A DNA stretch of 62,223 bases from Kordiimonadaceae bacterium (GTDB lineage Bacteria; Pseudomonadota; Alphaproteobacteria; Sphingomonadales; Emcibacteraceae). The notes under the pieces were generated by a model. The model ran no database searches. It was given only the letters and a program-made list of their open reading frames with translations, and was not told the DNA's origin. The stretch lies in contig JABJKT010000135.1 of NCBI GenBank assembly GCA_018660225.1, positions 1 to 62,223 of the forward strand, in the 5' to 3' direction. Both the position numbers and the translations under genes were made by a program. Below are positions 16,624 through 25,040 of this stretch, piece after piece; positions within the stretch are counted from its first letter, which is position 1; the number at the start of each line of letters is the position of its first letter.

Positions 16624-17727
16624 CTAGCGCGAGATCGCATCCAGAATGTGAAATATCTTTTTACAATTACTTGAATAGGAATAGTCACGTTTAACGATGG
16701 CTATACTTTTTTGCCCCATGGTTGAAATCTGATCGTAATCAGTTACTATTTTTTCCAACTTTTCTTGCAGTTGTTTGGGGTTTTGCGGCTGCAGCAAATA
16801 TCCGTTTTCACCCTCATCAATGGCATCTGCTATCGCCCCTACATCAGTAGCGACAACGGCTAGTCCCTGTGACATTGCCTCGATCAAGGCGTTTGGAAAA
16901 CCTTCTGCGTGGCTGGGAAAAACCAGAATATGTGACTTTTTAAACTCTTCGATTACCTTATCATGATCCAGCCAGCCCTTGAGCTCTACCCTGTGTAATT
17001 GTTTTTCTCGGATAATCTCAGAGATTGGTTCTTCGTCGTTACCGCCGCCGATCAGGTTAAAGCCACACTGCTTTAACAATTCTGAATTCTCTATCGCCTC
17101 CATAAGATCGTATACGCCTTTCTTTCTGGTTATCCAGCCAACATAAATAAATCTTATTTGATTAAAGCGGACAGGGTTTTTAGGAGGATTATCAGGAATT
17201 TTAATATTATTGGGAAGCCAATTGGCGATAAGTTTGATCCGCTGTTCAGCAATGCCGAGTTGGGTATAAAATTCAATCCATTGACTGCCTTGTGCTCCAA
17301 TAAAGGTTGGGACAGATAATAACTTTTTAGCAAATTTGGTGAACAGCTTTGATCTTTTGATGTGATCCATAAAATGGCCGGAAACTTGATATAATATGGT
17401 TGGCGTATCGCGGCGCTCTATCATTGATGATAAAACGATCCGTTCCACAAAACCCAATCCACCGCTACAAAAAATTAAGGCGCTGGAATATTTATTCGCT
17501 TTTAACATTTTTCGAAGTTCAAAAATTCGTCCAATGAAACGGACAATTTTTCTAAATATATTCGGCGGTGGAAAAGACGGGCTGTAAACATTCAATAGAT
17601 CGACATCGATATTATTCTGGCTGGCATATTCCAAAAGACCGATGGTTGCAACCATGATGCCGCCAGGGTTACCTGAGCCATGCTCCGGTTTTTGTGCGCC
17701 TATAATTAAATATCTATTTTTCGTCAT
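16624..17727 (-). CDS. Glycosyltransferase family 4 (GT-B)
   Basis: 367 residues. The start has a glycine-rich loop (GSGNPGGIMVATIGLL, about 17-32). The C-terminal half shows IYVGWITRKKGVYDLMEAI and FPSHAEGFPNALIEAMSQG followed by LAVVATDVGAIAD, a complete GT4 donor site. It is the last gene of the long minus-strand run and stops 10 bases from the convergent CotH-like gene of module A. It follows VTC module B with a 72-base gap, so it may be read from the same transcript. Donor and acceptor are unknown. I saw no terminator hairpin with a T-run in the short convergent junction. Confidence 0.9.
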   Translation of the reverse strand: MTKNRYLIIGAQKPEHGSGNPGGIMVATIGLLEYASQNNIDVDLLNVYSPSFPPPNIFRKIVRFIGRIFELRKMLKANKYSSALIFCSGGLGFVERIVLSSMIERRDTPTILYQVSGHFMDHIKRSKLFTKFAKKLLSVPTFIGAQGSQWIEFYTQLGIAEQRIKLIANWLPNNIKIPDNPPKNPVRFNQIRFIYVGWITRKKGVYDLMEAIENSELLKQCGFNLIGGGNDEEPISEIIREKQLHRVELKGWLDHDKVIEEFKKSHILVFPSHAEGFPNALIEAMSQGLAVVATDVGAIADAIDEGENGYLLQPQNPKQLQEKLEKIVTDYDQISTMGQKSIAIVKRDYSYSSNCKKIFHILDAISR

Positions 17728-17799
17728 ATTAAATTCTTTAAATTAATTGTTTTCTTTGAGCGCAGGGAAGGGGAGCTTTTCATCGAGGTTGTAGAACAC

Positions 17800-18480
17800 T
17801 CAGATATAAACCGCCCTGTCTGTAAGTGCCAATCCCAACAAATATTTTGAATTTCGCCTTGGATAAAATGGTAAAGTCCGGGCTATTCTGGAAAAGTCTT
17901 CCCGAAGCTCAGGGGGGAACTTAAACTCTACAATTTTATTTTCATATTTTCGTGTCCTAGCGGATGATACATCCTTAGATTTTCCGATATCACCGAATTC
18001 AAGATCACTATCGATGGTGATCCTGATGCCTTTACCAATTGAATAATATTCTCGCAGATAATTTATTGATAAAACAGACTTAATATCGCGACCATAGGGA
18101 GATCTTTCCAAAATATTTGGGTTTTTTCGTATTTGAACATCGAGCGATTTTGCACTCATACTCGAGAGGGAATCGTTGAAAGCATCCATTTTAATTGTTT
18201 CTTTTGAGCCTAGTCGGCCTGATTTCTTTTTAAACTCGAAATTATACGTTTGGTCTTTTAAATCAACTTCTTTCGACGGATACCACCGCAGCCGCATTTT
18301 AGTTCTATGACCGACACCCGCTAAATTATCCCGCGCGCATTCAAAATCAATTGTATCAAAATAAATAGAGCTAACAGTTCTATTCGGAAACATCTTTCGG
18401 GCGAAAGCCTGCGATAACAACCAGTTTTTAAACTGATTATATTCGTTTCTCTTTAAGACAAATTTTATTTCATATCTCAT
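17800..18480 (-). CDS. VTC-domain (polyphosphate polymerase-like) protein, module B
   Basis: 226 residues. Tunnel residues in order: Glu4/Lys6 (RYEIK), Arg63/Arg65 (RLRW), Lys84-86, Arg143 (YLREYY), Arg153 (RITID), Glu185/Lys187 (EFK) and Lys212 in NSKYLLG. All positions expected for a working VTC tunnel are present although overall similarity to modules A and C is low. No membrane segment. It starts 6 bases after the CotH-like stop, in the third position of its module, whereas the VTC gene is first in module A. Function by family is polyphosphate synthesis or another triphosphate reaction; the real substrate is unproven. Confidence 0.9.
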   Translation of the reverse strand: MRYEIKFVLKRNEYNQFKNWLLSQAFARKMFPNRTVSSIYFDTIDFECARDNLAGVGHRTKMRLRWYPSKEVDLKDQTYNFEFKKKSGRLGSKETIKMDAFNDSLSSMSAKSLDVQIRKNPNILERSPYGRDIKSVLSINYLREYYSIGKGIRITIDSDLEFGDIGKSKDVSSARTRKYENKIVEFKFPPELREDFSRIARTLPFYPRRNSKYLLGLALTDRAVYI

Positions 18481-18486
18481 GCAATT

Positions 18487-21177
18487 TTAATTCCTGGCCA
18501 TCGGACCAACACGGTATAATTCATCTACATCCAATTCGCTACCACTGATCTCAATCCCCTCTAATGTAAGCGAATTATTGCTTTGATTTAACACATCCGC
18601 TGCAGATAAATTGCTTTGTGTAATGCTCAGACTTGCACCGCCGTAAACCGGTTTTTTAATATAAGCCATTGCCGCATAAAGACCGACATTTTTCATACTA
18701 ATATTGGAAACGATTGTTGTTGAGCCGTCTTTCGAAACAATACCGGCCAAAACATCTGTGGCAGTTATGTCTGAGAAGTTTAGCTGGCTCGCTTCTCCAG
18801 AAGATATGGCTTTATCCCCCAACTTTGAAAAATGTAAGTTTGAGCCATTAATTATAGAACCGGAAGTATCAAGCCCGTCGCCGCCCAGATTTGAAAATGT
18901 GGAATTAACGATGGTTCCCGTTGAATAATCGGCATCAAAGCCGTCTGAAAAACCATCAGTTATTGCCAAATTGGCAATATCAAAATTTGAACGGACTATA
19001 TTTAATCCGTCTTCTGCCGCAGAATTTATTATCTCAATATTTTTCAGCTTAACGGCCGATTGATAAAAAGTAAGGCCTCCTGTCAATCCAAGTGATCCCG
19101 CGTGAAGCTCATTTGATCCTTCCATCACCACATTTTCAAAAGTTGATAGCGCGCTTACATTTATAACATGAATGCCTTGCCAACTATCTTCCAATGGGCT
19201 CAACTTAATGGGCTTTTCCAAAGTACCTAAAGCGTTTATTGGCCCTTCGGATAATATATAAGCCGTAGTAGCAAAATTTAATGTTGTTCCGGCTTCAATG
19301 TTCAGACTATAGCCCTTCGGAATAATTAAAGGCTCTTCAACCGTCCAGTTACCCTGTGCAATATGGATATCGTTATCAGTAAAACTTATGAAATCGAGCG
19401 TGTTTTCACTATTTAATTTTTGAATGTTAATAAAGGGATTTTCGGGGCTGCTCTGAAGTGCCAATCTGACTTTAAATGTAATTTGTTTTGCAAATAATTC
19501 TGTTTCAATTTTCAGATATGAGTTTTGCGACCACTGCAGGTCTTCCATTTTTACGAACGTCGCTACCGGCAGATCATTTTGTCTGTTTGCCGCGAGTGTT
19601 AACTGCTCATCCAATAAAAAAGTAGTTTCAACACATTCTTCGATATTTTCACAAAGTGCAGAAATGCCAACAACTTTAACCGGAAAGTCAGTTAAATTAT
19701 AAAGAGCGAGAATTCCGTCAGAGAAATATTCGGCAAATATATGTTCAGGGAAGTCCAATTCCTCTATTTTGAAGGAATAATCATTATAGTTTACCAGGGA
19801 TAAGCTTTGCTTAATATTTAGCTTTTGTAGTTTCTGGATATCCCATTGGTCTTTTGCCACCTCCTGTAGTTCAGTAATCCCCGACATGTGAAGTTGTTGT
19901 AAGTTTTTAGAAAGAACAGACAAATCAAGTTCTTCATAATCCAAGGGAAAAAACGATCTTAATCTGTCATTTTCTACGAAAACCTCATCTAAGCTGGCTT
20001 CAACAATTTTAAAGTTTTTTTCGAAATTTTTCGCGAATTCCGGTGTCTCCAGCAGCTCTATATAGAGGTTTGGATAAGCATCCAACTTTGCAGCTGAACT
20101 GGTGCTCATAAAAGCTTGATCCGTTGTAATAGGTTCAAATTTTAGTGTGTAGGGATTGAAATAGTGCCTTGTATTTGAATTGGCCAGACTATGTAAATTC
20201 CCCCACGCTACTGCGGTTATAAAAGCTTTGGAATATGCATCGACATTGAAGACCTGATCAAATTCATATTGTTTAAGTTTGTAGTGTCGAACAGAGTTAA
20301 CCGCTTGGCTGTAAAGTCTGATCATCTCCTCATTTGTGACATAACTTCCTTCTCGATATAATCCCAGTTCAACCGTATTAAATAGCTCCAGCGGAAGTAA
20401 ATTTGTTGCCTCCGAGGTTGGAACGTTTAATAGTCTGGTATTGGCAGAATTATAATACCAACCGTCCTGAGTGCCGAATTTAACAATAGGACCCTCTTTG
20501 CGACCCATCGCTTCGAGGAAATCCTTGGATGCATTTTCTTCTATATTCATTATTCCCCAATTTTCACCGTTCATGACCGTCCGGACAAATTCGTGCCGGG
20601 GCGCCAAATTACCAACCTTTCTCATTAAATACTGAAAAAGGTGATCATGTGGGAACTGTCTGGTGGACGGGCGTTGGATTGAAAAAGTGGTGATTCCTTT
20701 AAATGACGCATCATCCTTCAAGCGAACGCGGTAGCTCCATTTTGTTGGCGGTATCCAATGAGCGCCAAGATCACCCTTCAGCCTTATATCTGCCGAATGT
20801 TCCTGATCGTTGATAGTTATTTTTGCAGGATAAAATTCATGTTGGCGCAAAACTCCTTTTGTGATAGCGGCTTCACGTTCTTTACCAATAGATTTCAGGT
20901 GGCGAAATTTTATATCGATTTGCAATTTATCTTTAATCGCAGGAAAGCGTCCTTCAAAAATTACTTTAGGTAATTTAGTCAGTAAAGAGGGTCTGAATGT
21001 GGGGAATATTCCTGAAACACCACTTAAATAAAGCGAATTAACGAAATAATTAATCGACTGGGCTTTAAAGTAATAGGCGTTTTTCTCATTTAGAAAAAAG
21101 TATGCACAGTTTGCTATAAAAAAGAGAGCTAATCCGCCATATAGAACAAAACGACCTGCCTTCTGTTGATAACGCAT
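18487..21177 (-). CDS. CotH-kinase-like protein with C-terminal parallel beta-helix, module B
   Basis: About 896 residues from ATG at 21177 (a GTG lies directly before; positions below count from it). A membrane anchor at about 11-30 puts the rest in the periplasm. CotH-like features: RLKGD (133-137), YRVRL, a Glu pair at 214-215 (NIEEN) and a late segment HYFNP...FEPITTDQ with Asp354 where the metal-binding aspartates are expected. The beta-helix from about 620 on has the same Asp-rich set as module A: DGFDADYS starting at Asp746, then GDGLDTSGS and GDKAISSGE. It shares the NIVRS segment just before the first Asp motif. Gaps of about 15 and 6 bases to DUF4956 and VTC show one transcription unit. 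Confidence 0.85.
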   Translation of the reverse strand: MRYQQKAGRFVLYGGLALFFIANCAYFFLNEKNAYYFKAQSINYFVNSLYLSGVSGIFPTFRPSLLTKLPKVIFEGRFPAIKDKLQIDIKFRHLKSIGKEREAAITKGVLRQHEFYPAKITINDQEHSADIRLKGDLGAHWIPPTKWSYRVRLKDDASFKGITTFSIQRPSTRQFPHDHLFQYLMRKVGNLAPRHEFVRTVMNGENWGIMNIEENASKDFLEAMGRKEGPIVKFGTQDGWYYNSANTRLLNVPTSEATNLLPLELFNTVELGLYREGSYVTNEEMIRLYSQAVNSVRHYKLKQYEFDQVFNVDAYSKAFITAVAWGNLHSLANSNTRHYFNPYTLKFEPITTDQAFMSTSSAAKLDAYPNLYIELLETPEFAKNFEKNFKIVEASLDEVFVENDRLRSFFPLDYEELDLSVLSKNLQQLHMSGITELQEVAKDQWDIQKLQKLNIKQSLSLVNYNDYSFKIEELDFPEHIFAEYFSDGILALYNLTDFPVKVVGISALCENIEECVETTFLLDEQLTLAANRQNDLPVATFVKMEDLQWSQNSYLKIETELFAKQITFKVRLALQSSPENPFINIQKLNSENTLDFISFTDNDIHIAQGNWTVEEPLIIPKGYSLNIEAGTTLNFATTAYILSEGPINALGTLEKPIKLSPLEDSWQGIHVINVSALSTFENVVMEGSNELHAGSLGLTGGLTFYQSAVKLKNIEIINSAAEDGLNIVRSNFDIANLAITDGFSDGFDADYSTGTIVNSTFSNLGGDGLDTSGSIINGSNLHFSKLGDKAISSGEASQLNFSDITATDVLAGIVSKDGSTTIVSNISMKNVGLYAAMAYIKKPVYGGASLSITQSNLSAADVLNQSNNSLTLEGIEISGSELDVDELYRVGPMARN

Positions 21178-21195
21178 CACTTATAACTTTCATTA

Positions 21196-21864
21196 TTATT
21201 GCAATTGACGCCCATGATAAAAACTGCAGGAAATTTTTGGGTGCAATTCTTTTAATTTCGTTGAGAGGTTTTCCATGGCTTCACAATTGTCAAAATTTAC
21301 CGCCAGAAAAACCGAAGTGTCCTCGCCGCCGAAATTATAGTTTTTAATGTCCATGGAAATCGCATGTTCTTTAACACTATCAAGAATTTGAGAAATGGGC
21401 ACCTCCGTGTTGGTAAAGTCTACCAGCATATTATAATCAGTTTCAAAGGTATTGGACTTTCGCGATAGCCAAAACAGAATTAAGATCATAAGGATTACAA
21501 AAACCAGTGACGTGATGAATGTTTGATTTGCTCCGTAGCCAAGTCCCAATGAGATAGCGATGAATAAATAAACCAGTTCTTCGGGTTCCTTAATAGGCGT
21601 TCTAAAGCGGACGATCGAAAGTGCGCCCACAAGGCCGAGCGATAATGCTAAAGATGATTTAACGATTGTAATCACTAAAAACACCACAATGGCGAGCAGC
21701 GGAATTACTATACCAATATGAAATTTTCCGGATAAAGAAATAGATTTTCGAACGTAAACAGCTCTAAGAATGAAAGATGCTACAATACAGACTAGTAAAT
21801 TTATTAGCAATTCCGGGGTGTTTAATGTTTCCGCGTTCATTAATCCCGCACTTAATTCATCCAT
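21196..21864 (-). CDS. DUF4956 membrane protein, module B
   Basis: 222 residues; the ATG has a strong AAAGGAGCG ribosome site. The first 145 residues hold four or so membrane helices, with the signature KSSLALSLGLVGALSIVR then FRTPIKEPEEL at 69-97, nearly identical to module A in this stretch. The C-terminal soluble domain is much more diverged. It is the first gene of module B. The 145 bases upstream (21865-22009) are AT-rich and include a CTAATATTAG palindrome (21961-21970); a shared 9-base core of it also lies before module C. Unknown function; see the three-module finding. Confidence 0.92.
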   Translation of the reverse strand: MDELSAGLMNAETLNTPELLINLLVCIVASFILRAVYVRKSISLSGKFHIGIVIPLLAIVVFLVITIVKSSLALSLGLVGALSIVRFRTPIKEPEELVYLFIAISLGLGYGANQTFITSLVFVILMILILFWLSRKSNTFETDYNMLVDFTNTEVPISQILDSVKEHAISMDIKNYNFGGEDTSVFLAVNFDNCEAMENLSTKLKELHPKISCSFYHGRQLQ

Positions 21865-22009
21865 AAAATCGCTCCTTTTGATTAATGATTACGCTGGTAC
21901 TCTAGTTTAATTTTTTCAACAAGTTCAATATAAATGTGCTTCAAATTAGGATCTAAAAATCTAATATTAGTGATAGATATATCAAACTTCCACAATTATC
22001 TATAATAAC
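21865..22009 (-). promoter_or_regulatory. Upstream region of VTC module B with short palindrome
   Basis: 145 bases between module C's VTC stop and module B's DUF4956 start. It holds a perfect 10-base palindrome CTAATATTAG (21961-21970). The nine bases CTAATATTA recur at 25676-25684, just upstream of module C's first gene. A weak TTGATA/TAGATT pair with 16-base spacing is possible on the minus strand. The region could be a separate promoter for module B, but AT-rich DNA makes such matches common. Confidence 0.25.
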
Positions 22010-22684
22010 TTATTCTGCCGAAAGAATTAGTTTGGTGAAATTAATCGATCGGCCATATTTGGAAAAGCGGCTCTTTGTAAGGGCGATGTCTTCCGAAATT
22101 TTCAGTGCATCAAGTGTCATTGCTGACTTGAGCTCCATCACATGTGTATCATCCTGAACAGTATTTGAAATATTTAATCTATCACGATCAAAAGATTTAA
22201 CTCTTGAATACTGGATATCCATATCAAGTGTCATTCGTCTGCCGTTACCGTCTCCAAAATATTTGCGGGTATAATTTACCAGTGTGACAGGGCATAACCG
22301 TTTTACACGTGCCTGATTAATCATTGCAGTCAGTCGCGAGTCCAACGCGGCTAAGGATAAATCGTGAAAATCGGCTGATGCTTTTTGCCGGCCCGTCATA
22401 CCCGTTACCTTCATTTCATGACGAGCGGAAGATTTAAAACCGTCAAGTTTATGGTACCACCTGACACGATATTTTTGCCGCGGTACGATACCTTCTTCGC
22501 CGAGCCAATATAAATTAAATCGTAAGTAATCATAATATACGGAATAAATTTTTCGCGGCTCATATAGCGGCGTAAATCCATTTTCTTTTAATAAGGTATA
22601 AATATAGGGCAGCTTCGCTTTTTCCACTGCCCACTTTGTTTCCAGGCGAGTTTCAAAGGCACTACTAACGTCAGTAGGCTTCAA
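22010..22684 (-). CDS. VTC-domain (polyphosphate polymerase-like) protein, module C
   Basis: About 224 residues. The frame opens with TTG at 22705, but TTG at 22684 has AAAAGGGG seven bases upstream and is the better start. It still overlaps the CotH-like stop by 14 bases, so translation is coupled. Tunnel residues (numbered from 22684): ETK at 15-17, RVR (73-75), Glu90/Lys92 (HEMK), Arg140 (YTRKYF), Arg150 (RMTLD), Glu184/Lys186 (ELK) and a final FSKYG. All match the VTC pattern. It is the most diverged of the three VTC proteins by eye. Cytoplasmic, no signal peptide. Confidence 0.87.
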   Translation of the reverse strand: MKPTDVSSAFETRLETKWAVEKAKLPYIYTLLKENGFTPLYEPRKIYSVYYDYLRFNLYWLGEEGIVPRQKYRVRWYHKLDGFKSSARHEMKVTGMTGRQKASADFHDLSLAALDSRLTAMINQARVKRLCPVTLVNYTRKYFGDGNGRRMTLDMDIQYSRVKSFDRDRLNISNTVQDDTHVMELKSAMTLDALKISEDIALTKSRFSKYGRSINFTKLILSAE

Positions 22685-25040
22685 TGGTTGACCCCTTTTG
22701 CGCAAATATTTTCAAGCCACATGAATTTAATAAGGCTTGCGAAGTGATAACTGCACCACCATTATATTCTTGTTTTTTTCTGTAGCTTTCAAAACAATTC
22801 CCATAAGTATCTATGGTACCGTCGCTCACATTCAGGTAACCACCATCCTTGGCAACAGCACCGAGTTGAGAATTTTTAATATCAACAAGGTTAAAGTAAG
22901 CATTCGCTTCCTCACCTACTGAAATCGCTTTATCCTGGCATCGCTCGGCAACAAAACTTTCAATTCTGTAAGTTCCGCTCGACAGATCAATACAGTCATT
23001 GTGAGCAGATGATACAATAACATTTTTAAAGGTTAAGTCGGAATAATCCGAATCTATCGCGTCAGCGCCGATATTTTTGATATCTAGCAAATTAACGGTT
23101 CCATTAACCCTGACCAAATTTACGCCATCTTCGCAGGCAGCATTATTGACGTGCACATTTAAATTCGAAAGCTCGCCGTCAAAGAACGACAGGCATCCGG
23201 TCACCAGAGAGCGGTTATAGCGTATCTCGGTGGGAATGATTGTACTTTGTCCCTCAAAATTAAATGTAGCACCATCAGGCACGTCTCCTGTAACAACGAC
23301 GCGACCGACTTGCCCGTTTTCTTCTTCAGAAACGATGTTGATTTCCAGGGGCAGGGGAGTTTGTTCGCCAGAGAAGCTGAGAAAGTGTGTTTGCCCCGCC
23401 GGGACATTTAATTCCATGCTTGTTTCAATATCTGAAGTGTACGCGATATTGCGAATTCCATTGTCCAGAATAAGATTTCCATCGCTTGAGATGGAAAAAT
23501 TTCCAATTGAAGGAATTGCTTCACCGTCTTCACTGGTAGGTTTTTTAAATACTTCGGAAATATCTTTGCCCTGCAAATGGGAGCATTGCGTGTTTAAGTT
23601 GGAATTACTTAACGAAATTTTGCAATGACTATATTGGTTTTTTGAAATATCAAATCCTGTAAACTCGAAGGTCCCTTTTGTTCTGTCGGATAAATATTCA
23701 ACAAGATTTATTTCAGCGCTAAAGCCGTCTTTTTCAAATTCATTTTCTGGCGATGCGTTATTCTGCATCACCGTTAATATATCAACATAGTGATTAAACG
23801 CATTTTCGATCTTTGAGCGGGGAAAATTTCCACCGCGTTTTTTGTATTTATCAAATACAACATCGAGAAAAGCCGAATTTGAAAAATTGTTGATGGCATT
23901 TTGGATGTCCTGAGTAGGGAAATAGTGTGCGGGAAGTGAACTGGCGAAATTTTCAGCTGAGGTCGATAAAGCTTTGTCAATTTCTATATCCCCATCATAA
24001 TAAATAGGCACCAGTTTTTGATATAACGGGTCGTAATAAAATTTGCGGTTTATCGGTAGCAATCCGTGAGAGCCAGACATCAATTTTGAAAGAAGAAAAA
24101 ACAAACTTTCGCGTTCAATCAATTGATTGCTTGCTTTAAGTGCTTCGATTGTAATGAGTTCTTGTCTGTGTCCATCGATAAGATAATTAAAGAAAAGCTT
24201 GTTTATAAGCGTCAATGCGTCAAGGGTGATTGATCTGGAAATTGGATTATCTGCCCATGAGCCATTTTCAGGAAGCGCAAAGCTCTTCGATTCAATCCAT
24301 TCGCCGTCCACGGTGGCATTACTATCCTGAAATGGCACCATATCCCAAATTCTACGATCATCCCCTTCTACCATTATTGATTCACGCTGCAGAAATGCTT
24401 CTATCATTTCCTTGGCAGGCACTTCCTGATAAAGGTATAAATCCTCAGAATCTTCCATTTTTACATTTATAAAACGGGTCTCGGGCGCAATGAAGTCAAA
24501 TTCTCTAAAGATAATCGTCGAGAGGATTTCATTGTCAGCATTGCGGGTCTCGGGCAGTAATAGTTTGAATTTTACGACGTTGTTAATATTCTCATCTTTT
24601 AAATTCACAGCGAGCGAGCTGTAAAAATTTCCAGATGAATTTTGCGCAATATGATCTTTCCAATCGCCGGTAATGCGAATTTTTGCAGTATCTGAACATT
24701 TTTTATTCTCATCAATCCAATTAATCTTCGCTTTAAATTTCTTTTTATATTCCGGGGCAATATTTGCAGAGCGATGCACGAATGCTTTGAAAAGATTTAC
24801 CCGCCATTTTTTAGATTTTGAACGTGATAAAGAAATGGAAATTTCGTCAGGAAACGCAGAATCCCTTAGCCTCTCTGTTCCCATAGAAGAAAAAGAGACT
24901 GGCACACAGCTAGGATCAAGAAAGTCCTCCTCAGCTAATAGCAAGTTCGAGCTGAGTAAATATATAAAAAGAACTAATGCCCCAAAACCTGAATGGAACT
25001 TTGAAGAACTCTGTTTTCGGACTTGATTATTTTGAGACAT
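22671..25040 (-). CDS. CotH-like secreted protein with C-terminal beta-helix, module C
   Basis: 789 residues with a cleavable-type signal peptide (hydrophobic 19-36, then AEEDFLD), unlike the membrane-anchored partners in modules A and B. CotH-like features: RITGD (122-126), Glu206 (LYQEVPA), and YYDGD with Asp349/Asp351 near the site of the canonical metal aspartates, so this copy looks the closest to a working kinase site. The beta-helix part carries NLVRV, DAIDSDYS (Asp660/663/665), NDCIDLSSG and QDKAISVGE. About ten cysteines in the mature region suit a periplasmic disulfide-bonded protein. The ATG overlaps the end of the DUF4956 gene by 67 bases; no later start would keep the signal peptide, so the overlap is real. 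Confidence 0.82.
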   Translation of the reverse strand: MSQNNQVRKQSSSKFHSGFGALVLFIYLLSSNLLLAEEDFLDPSCVPVSFSSMGTERLRDSAFPDEISISLSRSKSKKWRVNLFKAFVHRSANIAPEYKKKFKAKINWIDENKKCSDTAKIRITGDWKDHIAQNSSGNFYSSLAVNLKDENINNVVKFKLLLPETRNADNEILSTIIFREFDFIAPETRFINVKMEDSEDLYLYQEVPAKEMIEAFLQRESIMVEGDDRRIWDMVPFQDSNATVDGEWIESKSFALPENGSWADNPISRSITLDALTLINKLFFNYLIDGHRQELITIEALKASNQLIERESLFFLLSKLMSGSHGLLPINRKFYYDPLYQKLVPIYYDGDIEIDKALSTSAENFASSLPAHYFPTQDIQNAINNFSNSAFLDVVFDKYKKRGGNFPRSKIENAFNHYVDILTVMQNNASPENEFEKDGFSAEINLVEYLSDRTKGTFEFTGFDISKNQYSHCKISLSNSNLNTQCSHLQGKDISEVFKKPTSEDGEAIPSIGNFSISSDGNLILDNGIRNIAYTSDIETSMELNVPAGQTHFLSFSGEQTPLPLEINIVSEEENGQVGRVVVTGDVPDGATFNFEGQSTIIPTEIRYNRSLVTGCLSFFDGELSNLNVHVNNAACEDGVNLVRVNGTVNLLDIKNIGADAIDSDYSDLTFKNVIVSSAHNDCIDLSSGTYRIESFVAERCQDKAISVGEEANAYFNLVDIKNSQLGAVAKDGGYLNVSDGTIDTYGNCFESYRKKQEYNGGAVITSQALLNSCGLKIFAQKGSTIEAY

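Noticed and set aside
16600-16660. Terminator in the convergent junction of module A and the glycosyltransferase gene
   Set aside because: The 10-base gap and flanking bases show no good stem followed by a T-run.
23230-23628. 132-codon plus-strand open frame inside the module C CotH-like gene
   Set aside because: Antisense to a protein with clear domain motifs; composition looks like a frame shadow.
24673-25026. 117-codon plus-strand open frame antisense to module C
   Set aside because: Antisense shadow of the CotH-like signal peptide region; no motif.
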